Part shown: positions 5,847 to 13,700 of the stretch, in pieces
Layout of the letters: each line of letters opens with the position of its first letter
Position numbering within the stretch: the stretch's first letter is position 1
IMG/VR virus record: IMGVR_UViG_3300046536_000269
Location: 1-37,847 of that record
Source of the DNA: a virus
DNA: 37,847 bases
Direction: 5' to 3' (one strand)
Position numbers and translations under genes: made by a program
Notes under the pieces: model-generated
Told to the model about the DNA's origin: nothing
Seen by the model: only the letters and a program-made list of their open reading frames with translations
Database searches by the model: none

Positions 5847-6002
5847 ATGACCCATACCACGAAGCCCAGCCCCGCGAAGGTCCGCAACTGGATGCATCAG
5901 CGCCAGGTAGAGAGAACGCCGCCGCCATCGCCGGAGCAAGTGAAGCGCGAATTGGGATGGGGACTGATCGAGGCAGAGCGCGCGGCTAAGCAGTTGGGAT
6001 AA
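5847..6002 (+). CDS. Small helical phage protein, unknown function
   Basis: The 51-aa protein has the recognisable pattern RQVERTPPPSPEQVKRELGW followed by LIEAERAAK, which I associate with small early proteins of proteobacterial phages. GGAG lies about nine bases before the ATG. Polar, helical and without membrane segments. Function unknown. Confidence 0.65.
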   Translation: MTHTTKPSPAKVRNWMHQRQVERTPPPSPEQVKRELGWGLIEAERAAKQLG

Positions 6003-6036
6003 CACATAGAGCCCAGCAGGGCAGATGGAGAGCACG

Positions 6037-6372
6037 ATGTCGAATACCGCCAGCAGCAACGCGAAGCACACCTCTACGCCGTACGCGGTCAAGAAGGGCC
6101 TGCACGGCAATCCTGATGGCGTGACGATCTGGCAGGCCAAGCAGCCGGGCGTGGACGGCGTCAAGGGCATTGCCAAGATGAGTCTGGTGCACGATCAGGA
6201 TGAGGTCGAAGCGACAGCCGCCTTCATCGTCCGCGCCTGCAATGCGCATGAGCAGCTGGTCGAAGCCGCTGTCGAAATGATCCGCACCGGCCTGTTCCAG
6301 TGGGATCACCCGCAGAAGATCGCGGCCGACAAGGCCCTGCGCAACGCCGTGGCGCTCGCCATCAAGGCCTGA
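6037..6372 (+). CDS. Hypothetical early phage protein
   Basis: This 111-aa protein contains TPYAVKKGLHGNPDGVTIWQ, an acidic middle, and EATAAFIVRACNAHEQLVEA, a helix motif common in small phage proteins of unknown function. The start at 6037 has GGAGAGCACG in front; the ATG at 6025 lies inside that site. It ends two bases before the next ATG, in the early operon. Confidence 0.75.
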   Translation: MSNTASSNAKHTSTPYAVKKGLHGNPDGVTIWQAKQPGVDGVKGIAKMSLVHDQDEVEATAAFIVRACNAHEQLVEAAVEMIRTGLFQWDHPQKIAADKALRNAVALAIKA

Positions 6373-6374
6373 CC

Positions 6375-6488
6375 ATGCCCCGCACCCACAAGCGCTACAC
6401 CGGCCGCGACTTCGCCGTCGACGCCACGCTTCTGTTCGCCGGGCTCGGTGTCGCCTACCTGCTGCTGTCCGCCATCGGGAGCATCTGA
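6375..6488 (+). CDS. Very small single-span membrane protein
   Basis: The 37-aa product has a basic N-terminus (MPRTHKRYTGRDF) and one hydrophobic segment, LLFAGLGVAYLLLSAIGSI, at residues 19-37. It fits between neighbours two bases apart on either side. Early phage micro-membrane proteins can act on host membrane targets or exclude other phages; nothing here shows which. Confidence 0.6.
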   Translation: MPRTHKRYTGRDFAVDATLLFAGLGVAYLLLSAIGSI

Positions 6489-6490
6489 CC

Positions 6491-6706
6491 ATGTACAGCG
6501 CTATCGAACCCGGCGACGAAGTGTTCTGCCCCTGCTGCAAGAAGTTCGCCACCGCGGTCGTCATCGATGTCGGCTACGGCGTCACCGAGGCGTGGGGCGT
6601 CGTCAGCGATCACGTTGACCTGCGGACTGTGTGCAACCGCTGCGAGGCGGAAGAGATCGTCAGGCCGGAGGATGTTGAGACGGATGACGAAGTCGAGATC
6701 GAATAA
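6491..6706 (+). CDS. Small zinc-ribbon protein
   Basis: The 71-aa protein has CPCC at residues 13-16 and CNRC near residue 48, two pairs that can bind one zinc ion, with an acidic tail (VETDDEVEIE). It ends 15 bases before the ATPase gene. No catalytic motif is visible, and a role as a DNA- or protein-binding adaptor is only a guess. Confidence 0.7.
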   Translation: MYSAIEPGDEVFCPCCKKFATAVVIDVGYGVTEAWGVVSDHVDLRTVCNRCEAEEIVRPEDVETDDEVEIE

Positions 6707-6721
6707 CCACAACTGGAGAAC

Positions 6722-7927
6722 ATGATGATCGTTTTCACCAATGACGGCGAGATTGATCCTCGCTCGATCTCTACCTTCGGCGTCAGCGTCAAGGAAGGCA
6801 GCAACCCGATCGGCTTCTTCGGGACCGGCCTGAAATACGCGATTGCCGTCCTGCTGCGCACCGGCCACCAGATCACGATCCTCTCGGGCGTCAATGTGAT
6901 CTCGTTTGGGATGCAGTCCGAGGCTGTACGCGGACAGGAATTCTCGTTCATCACGATGGCGATCAACGACGGTGCCCCCGCCCCCATCGGCTTCACGACG
7001 GAGCTCGGTAAGACCTGGGAAGTGTGGATGGCCTACCGCGAGATCGCTTGCAACTGCAAGGATGAACATGGCGGCGGGTCTTTCGAGGACTACGCACCCA
7101 ATCCGGCAGCCGGGAAAACTCAGATCATCGTCAACGGCGAGCAGTTCGAAAGCGCATTCGCGAATCGCCACCAGTACATCCTCGAGGACGAGCCTTGGCT
7201 GCGCGCCGACAACACGATGGAAGTGCGCAACTACCCGGGCTCGCACTTCTTCTATCGCGGCGTCCGCGTCATGCCGTTCAGGATGAAGAGCCTGTTCACC
7301 TACAACACCAGTCAGGCGCTCGACCTGACCGAGGATCGCACCGTCAAGAACGCATGGGAGCCGCCGCACCGCATCGCGCGCGCCGTGCTGGTCTCAACGG
7401 ACAAGGCATTCATCCGCGCCGTGGTGAGCGCCAAGGATGACACGCTGGAGGGCAATCTCGACTTCCACGGTTGGAGTATTACGCCGTCCGAAGAATTCCT
7501 GGCTGTCGTCGGCGATCTGGCTTGCGACAAGCTCACCAACATCAACCCGACCGCGATGAAGGTATGGGAAGAAGCCACGCACAAGACTGTCGAGCCGCGC
7601 GAGATCGCAATGACGAAGGTTCAGGCGATCAGCATGGAACGGGCGCTCGATTTCTGCGACAGGATCGGCTTCCAGATTCGCGATGCCTACCCGATCAAGA
7701 TTTGCGAGAGCCTGGGCAGCGGCACGCTCGGCCTCGCGCACAACGAAACCATCTACGTCGCCGAACGCGTCTTTCAGATGGGTGGAACCAAGCAGCTCGC
7801 GGCTACGCTGATCGAAGAGTACCTGCACCTGCGCCACGGCTGGGCGGACCTGACGCGCGAACTGCAAAGCTTCCTGTTCGAGAAGCTGGTCAGCGTCGGC
7901 GAAGAGCTCGTCGGCGAACCGCTGTAA
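6722..7927 (+). CDS. GHKL (MORC/Hsp90-like) ATPase-fold protein
   Basis: The 401-aa protein opens with NDGEID (7-12), FGVSVKEG (19-26) and IGFFGTGLKYA (30-40). These correspond to the DxGxG and GxxGxG nucleotide-lid motifs of GHKL ATPases, closest in pattern to MORC and Hsp90. The Glu/Asn helix (N-box) that normally precedes the first of these by about 30 residues is missing, since the protein begins right there. The C-terminal part contains TLIEEYLHLRHG (about 362-373), a Glu/His cluster like a metal site, then LTRELQSFLFEKL. GGAG lies just upstream (6715-6718). Function is unknown. Early phage ATPases of this kind could act on DNA or as chaperones; this is not shown. Confidence 0.72.
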   Translation: MMIVFTNDGEIDPRSISTFGVSVKEGSNPIGFFGTGLKYAIAVLLRTGHQITILSGVNVISFGMQSEAVRGQEFSFITMAINDGAPAPIGFTTELGKTWEVWMAYREIACNCKDEHGGGSFEDYAPNPAAGKTQIIVNGEQFESAFANRHQYILEDEPWLRADNTMEVRNYPGSHFFYRGVRVMPFRMKSLFTYNTSQALDLTEDRTVKNAWEPPHRIARAVLVSTDKAFIRAVVSAKDDTLEGNLDFHGWSITPSEEFLAVVGDLACDKLTNINPTAMKVWEEATHKTVEPREIAMTKVQAISMERALDFCDRIGFQIRDAYPIKICESLGSGTLGLAHNETIYVAERVFQMGGTKQLAATLIEEYLHLRHGWADLTRELQSFLFEKLVSVGEELVGEPL

Positions 7928-7980
7928 CACCACGCCAACAACAACCGCCGGTGCGCCGGCCAGAACGAAGGAGCGAGGGG

Positions 7981-8247
7981 ATGGGAGAAGTCGCAGAAAT
8001 GATGTTGGACGGGACGCTGTGCGAAGGCTGCGGCGTCTTCCTGAACGACGAGCCGACCGGCTATCCGTGCCGTTGCAGCGGCTGCGCAGCTGAGGCTAAG
8101 ACCGAGCGCGCGGCGCAGAACATCACCGCCAACCAGAAGATACACGCCGAGCAGAAGAAGATCCCCTGCATGGTCTGCGGCCGCAAGGTGAAGACCATCG
8201 GTATGTCGAACCACATTAAGGACGCGCATCCGGCAGGCGCCAAATGA
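7981..8247 (+). CDS. Double zinc-finger phage protein
   Basis: The 88-aa protein contains CEGCGVFL, CRCSGC, and then CMVCGRKVKTIGMSNHIKDAH, a C2H2-like finger with C-x2-C and H-x4-H spacing. The first pairs form a second metal site. GGAGCGAGGGG precedes the ATG. Proteins of this layout are frequent in early regions of Burkholderiales and Pseudomonas phages, with unknown function; nucleic-acid binding is plausible. Confidence 0.75.
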   Translation: MGEVAEMMLDGTLCEGCGVFLNDEPTGYPCRCSGCAAEAKTERAAQNITANQKIHAEQKKIPCMVCGRKVKTIGMSNHIKDAHPAGAK

Positions 8248-8417
8248 CCACCACCCACACCACCCGCCGTCAGTCGCAGCCCGCAGTCGAGCACGACCTG
8301 ATCGGCTGGCTGCTGACGTACCGGATCGCGGACACGGACGCGCGGCCTTGGATTGGCTTCGTCGGCGCCGGGATCGCTGGCCTCGTGTTTGCAGTCATCA
8401 AGGGAGTCTGGTTATGA
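8244..8417 (+). CDS. Small membrane protein (57 aa)
   Basis: Starts at an ATG overlapping the previous stop (ATGA). A polar Thr/His/Arg-rich N-terminus and a stretch LIGWLLTYRIADTD are followed by one membrane segment, WIGFVGAGIAGLVFAVI, near the C-terminus. Function unknown. Coding is supported by overlaps with both neighbours. Confidence 0.55.
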   Translation: MTTTHTTRRQSQPAVEHDLIGWLLTYRIADTDARPWIGFVGAGIAGLVFAVIKGVWL

Positions 8418-8521
8418 CCAACGAACACGAAATCTTCGCCGCCAAGGTCAAGCTGGCCGGCGTCGTGATCCTGCTGATCACTCTGGCGGTCCTGCGAGGC
8501 TGCGCTGGGGTGGCGTCGTGA
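8414..8521 (+). CDS. Very small membrane protein (35 aa)
   Basis: Reads MTNEHEIFAAKVKLAGVVIL and continues hydrophobic to LRGCAGVAS, one membrane span. Its ATG overlaps the preceding stop (ATGA) and its stop overlaps the GTG of the next gene. The LRGC sequence is not a standard lipobox. Function unknown. Confidence 0.5.
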   Translation: MTNEHEIFAAKVKLAGVVILLITLAVLRGCAGVAS

Positions 8522-8625
8522 TCCACTTCTTCCGCCAACAGTACCGCTACGGCTGCAGCGTCGGCTTTGGTCGGCGCGACGCGATCAAGCGTGCAATGCG
8601 CATCTACTTAAAGGGCTTTCCATGA
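8518..8625 (+). CDS. Very small basic protein (35 aa)
   Basis: GTG start overlapping the preceding TGA. The sequence IHFFRQQYRYGCSVGFGRRD then AIKRAMRIYL is basic and aromatic, with the pattern of short phage proteins that begin M/V-I-x-F-F-R-x-x. It ends four bases into the next gene (ATGA). Function unknown. Confidence 0.5.
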   Translation: MIHFFRQQYRYGCSVGFGRRDAIKRAMRIYLKGFP

Positions 8626-8780
8626 AACGCAAATACCGCGAGGCGATGCGGGCAGCGAATCGCCGGCAGGTCGAGCCCGAAGACGATGACGAGGATGCGA
8701 TTGAGGCGCGCGATTGGCATGACGAATGGGTAGCCAAGCAGCAGAACGAATCGAACAACAATCAACGGAGCCAAGAATGA
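8622..8780 (+). CDS. Small charged protein (52 aa)
   Basis: A basic N-terminus (MKRKYREAMRAANRRQ) is followed by an acidic segment (EPEDDDEDAIEARDWHDEW). It overlaps the neighbours at both ends by ATGA, including the RecT start. Highly polar and helical. Function unknown; a role with the recombinase is suggested only by coupling. Confidence 0.5.
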   Translation: MKRKYREAMRAANRRQVEPEDDDEDAIEARDWHDEWVAKQQNESNNNQRSQE

Positions 8781-9571
8781 ACGAACTTACCACCCAGGGC
8801 GAAGTGACTTTTTCCCTCTCGCCGCGCAACCTGGCCGAAGCCATGGAATTCGCGAAGATCATCGCATCATCGGACATGGTCCCGAAGGATTACGTCGGCA
8901 AGCCAGGGAACGTCCTGGTTGCAGTTCAAACTGGCGCCGAACTCGGCTTGAAGCCGATGCAATCGCTGCAGGGTATCTCAATCATCAACGGTCGTCCCGG
9001 CGTATGGGGCGATGCGATGCGGGCGCTCGTGATTAGTCATCCCGAATTCGAGGATCTGCACGAGGACAAGCAAGACACTCAATGCACCGTCACCCTGAAA
9101 CGACGCGGTCACTCGGCGGTGGTCACCACCTTCACGATGGATGACGCAAAGAAAGCCGGTTTGGCCGGCAAGCAAGGGCCGTGGCAGACCGCGCCGAAGC
9201 GAATGCTGCAGATGCGCGCCTTCGCCTTCGCCGCTCGCGATCTGTTCGCAGATGCACTCAAGGGCATCAAGTCGATCGAGGAGTTGCGCGACTACCCCGG
9301 CGGCGAGCGCATCGAGCACGACATCACGCCAGCACCGGCTGCCGCCGCAGCACAGGTCCGAGCCGAGCTGCCCGCGTGCACGCCGGAGAAGTTCGCCGAG
9401 AACGAAGTCGCATGGCGCGGACTGGTCGAGTCGGGTAAGAAAACGCCGGCAGCGCTTATTGCGATGCTGAGCACGCGCGCAGTTCTCACTGATGCGCAGA
9501 AAAACATCATCAATGGCTGGGGCGTGCAGGAATTGGCCGTCGAAGCGCAAACGACTGGAGACGAACAATGA
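8777..9571 (+). CDS. recT: RecT-family single-strand annealing recombinase
   Basis: The 264-aa protein matches phage RecT-like annealing proteins: DMVPKDYVGKPGNVLVAVQ, GAELGLKPMQSLQGISIING, and RPGVWGDAMRALV in the first 100 residues, and the PKRMLQMRAFAFAARDLF motif around 150. The C-terminus is a variable helical domain. RecT coats single-stranded DNA and anneals complementary strands during phage recombination and replication. The ATG overlaps the previous stop; a TTG at 8726 would extend into the upstream gene. It is directly followed (ATGA) by the partner exonuclease. Confidence 0.85.
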   Translation: MNELTTQGEVTFSLSPRNLAEAMEFAKIIASSDMVPKDYVGKPGNVLVAVQTGAELGLKPMQSLQGISIINGRPGVWGDAMRALVISHPEFEDLHEDKQDTQCTVTLKRRGHSAVVTTFTMDDAKKAGLAGKQGPWQTAPKRMLQMRAFAFAARDLFADALKGIKSIEELRDYPGGERIEHDITPAPAAAAAQVRAELPACTPEKFAENEVAWRGLVESGKKTPAALIAMLSTRAVLTDAQKNIINGWGVQELAVEAQTTGDEQ

Positions 9572-11325
9572 TCACGCATGACCTCATCCAGGGTAGCCCA
9601 GAATGGCTGGCTTACCGCGCAAACCACTTCAACGCCAGCGATGCGCCGGCCATGATGGGCGTTTCGACCTACAAAACGCGCAGCCAACTGCTGCAGGAGT
9701 GCTCCACCGGCATCTGCAAGGAAGTCGACGCGGCCACGCAGGCGCGTTTCGATGACGGGCACCGCTACGAAGCTTTGTGCCGTCCGCTGGCCGAGCGGAT
9801 CATCGGCGAAGACCTGTATCCAGTCGTCGGTTCCGAGGGCAAGTACTCGGCCAGCTTCGACGGCCTGACGATGGGGGAAGATGTCGCCTTCGAACACAAG
9901 ACGCTCAATGATGATCTGCGCGCCGTGATGACGCCCGATTGCACTGGCGCCGATCTTTCGATGCAATATCAGGTCCAGATGGAGCAGCAATGCATGGTAT
10001 CTGGCGCCGAGCGCGTGCTCTTCGTGGCGTCGAAGTGGGAGGGGGAAACGCTCATCGAGGAGCGGCATTGCTGGTACACGCCGAACCTTGAATTACGCGC
10101 GCAAATCGTCGCCGGATGGGCGCAGTTTGAGCAGGATGTCTGCAGCTACCAGCACGTCGAAGTCCTGCCGGCTGCCGTCGCCACTGTGGCGCAAGACCTC
10201 CCCGCCCTGTCGATCCGCGTCGATGGCCAGCTCACCCTGAACCACAACCTGGTGCTGTTCGGCGAGAGGCTGCAGTCCTTCATCGCTGACATCGATACAA
10301 ACCCGAGCGACGATCAAGCCTTCGCCGATGCTGAGCAGGCCATCAAGGTGATGGAGCGCGCCGAGAACGCGCTGGGCGCCGCCGAAGCATCGGCACTCGG
10401 CCAGATCTCGACCGTCGATGAGATGGTGCGCACGGTCGCAAGCTACAAGGAACTGGCCCGCAAGACCCGCCTGATGCTGGAAAAGGTCGTTAAGGCGCGC
10501 AAGGAGACGATCCGTGTCGAAATCCACCAGGCCGTCAAGGACAAGGCTGCAGCGCACATCGCTGACCTGAACAAGCGCCTCGGCAAGCCGTACATGCCGA
10601 CCATCGTCGCCGACTTCGCGGGCGCCATGAAGGGCAAGAAGACCGTCGCCAGCCTGCGCGATGCGGTCGATACCGAGCTGGCGCGCTTCAAGATCGAGGC
10701 GAACGCCGTGGCGGATCGCATCCAGATCAATCTGACCACGCTGCGCGATTTAGCCGGCAACCATGCCTTCCTGTTCGCCGACACCGCGTCGATCGTTCTC
10801 AAGGCTGCCGATGACTTGACCGCGCTGGTCAAGCTGCGCATCGCCGAGCACGAACAGGCTGAGGCAGCAAAGGCCGAGAAGATGCGCGCGCAGATCGCCG
10901 AGGAAGAGCGCGTCAAGGCTGAGCAGGCAGTTGCGGATGCTGAGAATGCGCGCCTGGCTGCTGAGACGAAGCGTCAACTGGATGAGCAGGTCGCCAGTAT
11001 GGCCGCAGCGAGAGAGGCTGCGGTAAGCGATGCTGAGCCAGCGCCGCAGCCTCTCGCTGAGAGCATACCGACCACGCCAGCCCAAGTGACGCAGATCGAT
11101 GTTGCTCGGTCGGCGCCTCCGTCCACCGCACCGACCCTGCGCCTCGGTCAGATTTCCGAGCGCCTGGGCTTCGATCTGCGCGCCGATTTCCTTACGCGCC
11201 TCGGCTTCGCGCCCGCCGCAACGGACAAAGCAGCGAAGCTGTATCACGAGCAGGACTTCCCTGCGATCTGCGCGGCGCTGATCCGGCATGTTACCGCAGT
11301 GGTTCAGGCGAAGGATGCAGCATGA
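9568..11325 (+). CDS. YqaJ/lambda-exonuclease-type nuclease with long coiled-coil C-terminus
   Basis: This 585-aa protein has an N-terminal nuclease (about residues 1-210): QGSPEWLAYRANHFNASDAP, Glu68 in GHRYEAL, Asp98 in SFDG and the E-x-K pair Glu109/Lys111 (AFEHKT), the PD-(D/E)xK site of lambda exonuclease. It resects double-stranded ends to give RecT single strands. The usual family length is about 200-350 aa. The extra region has a helical domain (about 230-415), an Ala/Glu/Lys coiled coil (about 420-490), a Pro-rich linker and a small C-terminal domain (about 525-580). The long extension may load RecT or bind DNA; this is inference. Confidence 0.85.
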   Translation: MITHDLIQGSPEWLAYRANHFNASDAPAMMGVSTYKTRSQLLQECSTGICKEVDAATQARFDDGHRYEALCRPLAERIIGEDLYPVVGSEGKYSASFDGLTMGEDVAFEHKTLNDDLRAVMTPDCTGADLSMQYQVQMEQQCMVSGAERVLFVASKWEGETLIEERHCWYTPNLELRAQIVAGWAQFEQDVCSYQHVEVLPAAVATVAQDLPALSIRVDGQLTLNHNLVLFGERLQSFIADIDTNPSDDQAFADAEQAIKVMERAENALGAAEASALGQISTVDEMVRTVASYKELARKTRLMLEKVVKARKETIRVEIHQAVKDKAAAHIADLNKRLGKPYMPTIVADFAGAMKGKKTVASLRDAVDTELARFKIEANAVADRIQINLTTLRDLAGNHAFLFADTASIVLKAADDLTALVKLRIAEHEQAEAAKAEKMRAQIAEEERVKAEQAVADAENARLAAETKRQLDEQVASMAAAREAAVSDAEPAPQPLAESIPTTPAQVTQIDVARSAPPSTAPTLRLGQISERLGFDLRADFLTRLGFAPAATDKAAKLYHEQDFPAICAALIRHVTAVVQAKDAA

Positions 11326-11666
11326 CGCCAGATGCAGAAATCAACATCTTCCGCGCGCTGGACTTCATTCGCGATAACGCCCTGGACTACGCCAAGGCCA
11401 AGTCGGAGCGGATCTACCTCGAGGAGTTCCGTAAATCGAAGAAGGCCCTGCTGATGCGCGATGCCGAAATCGCCGGCCACAAGTCTTCAGCAGCACAGGA
11501 GCGGGAAGCCTACGCCGACGCCGAATACCTGGTCGTGCTGGACGGGCTGAAGGCCGCAGTAGAGCAGGAAGAAAAGCTGCGCTGGCTGATCGTCGCCGCG
11601 CAGGCCCGCATCGAAGTCTGGCGCACGCTCGAAAGCTCCAGGCGCATCGAAGCGAAGATCCTATAA
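11322..11666 (+). CDS. Helical protein of the recombination cluster
   Basis: The 114-aa, mostly alpha-helical protein contains RDNALDYAKAKSERIYLEEF and RKSKKALLMRDAE, a pattern I associate with small proteins encoded next to phage recombination genes. It overlaps the exonuclease stop by four bases. No catalytic residues are evident. It may be an accessory factor of the RecT/exonuclease pair; function is not established. Confidence 0.75.
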   Translation: MTPDAEINIFRALDFIRDNALDYAKAKSERIYLEEFRKSKKALLMRDAEIAGHKSSAAQEREAYADAEYLVVLDGLKAAVEQEEKLRWLIVAAQARIEVWRTLESSRRIEAKIL

Positions 11667-11688
11667 CGAGAACACAGAAAGAGACACC

Positions 11689-13137
11689 ATGACCAAGAAT
11701 GAAGCACTCCAAGAGGTACAAGACCTGAGCACGGGCATCACGCACGACGCCGCACAGTTGCTGAAACTCGTCGGCACCGGCTCCGTGCAACTGCCGATTG
11801 CGGGCACGGACGCATATGTGGTGATCGGCACGCTGGCGGGGATTGCAGCGACGGCGGGCGAGCCGTTCGGGGATGTCGCCCCCATCCCGCAACTCACCGC
11901 GCCAGCGCCGACCGACGAACTGCGCACGATGCTGGAACAAGCACGGCAGTACATCGAGGCCGCAAGCATGACTCATGGCTACGGCTTCGCGCGTCCGGCG
12001 AATCCACATGACTTCCATCCGGACCACGAATCGTGCAGCGCCGAGGAAATCGCAGCGCACAAGGCAGCATGCGAAGCTTATGACAAGGGCGAATATACCC
12101 TCGAGCGCGGTTCTGAATGGGTCGGCGCGATGCATATTCTGCGCGCGCCGTGGGGTATCGGCTCCTATAACGAGCGCGACCCCGCTGCCGAGCCTATCCT
12201 AGCTGCGATCAATGCTGCACTTTCTGCACCAGCACCGCAACAGAGCGAGGGACTAAGCGACGAGCGTGTTGCCACCGCCGATGAAGCGACGGAATGGGCG
12301 CAAATCTTCTACCGGAACGCCGACACCTTCACGTTCCGTGACCTAGGCATCGCTCAAGCCGCATGGGCCGAAGCAACGCGCCGCGCTACTCAGGCTGCGA
12401 TAGTCCCGACCGACGATCTGAAGCAACTGCGTAATCGCGTATCCGAGCTGGAAGCTGCGCGTATTGCCTATGCGAGCGAGTTCCCGCTTTCCGCCGACGG
12501 TGAGCCTGATGTTGGCAACATCCATGCAAATATCCGTGCGCTGAAAGTGGCGTTTGAAGCTGAGGCAAGGCTCGGCGAGCAGTACAAGGGTATCGCATGG
12601 GATGCCTCCAAAGCTGCGATAGCAGCACCAGTGCAAGCCGAGCAAGGCAAGTTCGCGGAGCGCCTGTACGGTCCGACGCCAAGCATTGATGAGCGCCGCG
12701 ATGCGCTGTACACGATGGCTCTGATCTTCGCTGCTGCTGAAACCGATTCGGCGCGCGATGCGACCTTCGAGGACATGTATCGAGAGTTTCTGGCCGTGCC
12801 ACGCATGTCGATCTTTGATTGCCTCACTCGACATACGGGCCTGGAAGTTGCATCGAACTACACATTCGAGACTGAGGAATTTTTCGAAGTGGAAGCGGTT
12901 GAGCGCGTGCTTGCCGAAATGGCTGCCGCCCCATCCCTGCACCTGAGCGAGCAAGATGTGCGCGACCAGGCGCTGACGGATGCTGCCAAGGCATGCGAAG
13001 ACGAGCGGGTTGAGGATACCGGAACCGATGGAGACACGGCCTATAACAACGCGGTCACGCACTGCGCCGCCGCAATCCGCGCCCTGAAGTCCCCGAGCAC
13101 CAGCCAAGCCAGCGATCAGAAAGGCGGTGCAGCATGA
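11689..13137 (+). CDS. Modular early protein 1 (Ala/Pro-linked domains)
   Basis: The 482-aa protein consists of short domains joined by Ala/Pro-rich linkers (PQLTAPAPTDE, AALSAPAPQQSE, AAPVQAEQ). One module (about residues 75-180) contains QARQYIEAASMTHGYGFARP and DFHPDHESCSAEEIAAHKA. A second (about 245-310) is a coiled helix, and the last (about 430-470) has CEDERVEDTGTD and CAAAIRALK, a small helical unit common in phage proteins. No enzyme motif is visible. A GAGA-rich site precedes the ATG. It is the first of four such proteins in this operon. Confidence 0.65.
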   Translation: MTKNEALQEVQDLSTGITHDAAQLLKLVGTGSVQLPIAGTDAYVVIGTLAGIAATAGEPFGDVAPIPQLTAPAPTDELRTMLEQARQYIEAASMTHGYGFARPANPHDFHPDHESCSAEEIAAHKAACEAYDKGEYTLERGSEWVGAMHILRAPWGIGSYNERDPAAEPILAAINAALSAPAPQQSEGLSDERVATADEATEWAQIFYRNADTFTFRDLGIAQAAWAEATRRATQAAIVPTDDLKQLRNRVSELEAARIAYASEFPLSADGEPDVGNIHANIRALKVAFEAEARLGEQYKGIAWDASKAAIAAPVQAEQGKFAERLYGPTPSIDERRDALYTMALIFAAAETDSARDATFEDMYREFLAVPRMSIFDCLTRHTGLEVASNYTFETEEFFEVEAVERVLAEMAAAPSLHLSEQDVRDQALTDAAKACEDERVEDTGTDGDTAYNNAVTHCAAAIRALKSPSTSQASDQKGGAA

Positions 13138-13493
13138 AGATCGAAGCCACGACCCCAAACATGCTCACCATCACCGGAGCGTCGAATCTCGACCCGATCC
13201 GCGTCATCACTGAGAACTACCAACCGGGCCAAGGCCGGATCATCATCCAGTGCTGGGATCGCGCGTGGGCGGCGGCATGGATGGGGATGAGCGGGCGCAC
13301 CACCGAGCAGTTTTTCATCGAGTGCGATTGGGATTACCTGTTCTCCAACCTGACCAACGGACTGCACGGACTGCGCCAAGACGCCAAGAAGCGCGAGAGG
13401 GAGTACGTGCGCCGCATCATCGAGGCAGTGCAAGCCGCGTTCCGGGCGCGGGCCAGCAAGGGCGATCAGGCCGCTACTGATGGGAGCGAGTGA
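13134..13493 (+). CDS. Hypothetical phage protein with Trp-rich core
   Basis: This 119-aa protein has a beta-rich N-terminus (NMLTITGASNLDPIRVI), then IIIQCWDRAWAAAWMGMSGR and FFIECDWDYLFSNLTNGLHG, ending in a charged helix. The same pattern is familiar from uncharacterised early proteins in proteobacterial phages. It is coupled by overlaps on both sides. Function unknown. Confidence 0.75.
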   Translation: MKIEATTPNMLTITGASNLDPIRVITENYQPGQGRIIIQCWDRAWAAAWMGMSGRTTEQFFIECDWDYLFSNLTNGLHGLRQDAKKREREYVRRIIEAVQAAFRARASKGDQAATDGSE

Positions 13494-13696
13494 TGCCTAA
13501 ATTCAAACTTAGCTCGCATGTGACTGTGAGTGCATATACCGAAGTCGAGGCGGACACGCTGGAAGAAGCGATCAAGATTTCCGAGCGGCGCGATGTCGTG
13601 CTGGGCGGACCCGGCAGCGGCGCATATCCCGATGAATCTTGGATCATCGACGACGCCGATGGAGCCCCAACCGATATTCATCATGATAAGGACTAG
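13493..13696 (+). CDS. Small phage protein with VEADTLEEAI motif
   Basis: The 67-aa protein begins MPKFKLSSHVTVSAYTEVEA and continues DTLEEAIKISERRD, a short beta-alpha-beta unit seen in many phage hypothetical proteins. The C-terminus is acidic. The ATG at 13493 overlaps the preceding TGA. No function can be assigned. Confidence 0.65.
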   Translation: MPKFKLSSHVTVSAYTEVEADTLEEAIKISERRDVVLGGPGSGAYPDESWIIDDADGAPTDIHHDKD

Positions 13697-13700
13697 CCCC

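Noticed and set aside
6455-7369. 304-codon minus-strand frame opposite the ATPase gene
   Set aside because: GC-rich third positions keep antisense frames open; the plus-strand frame has recognisable motifs and a fitting operon position.
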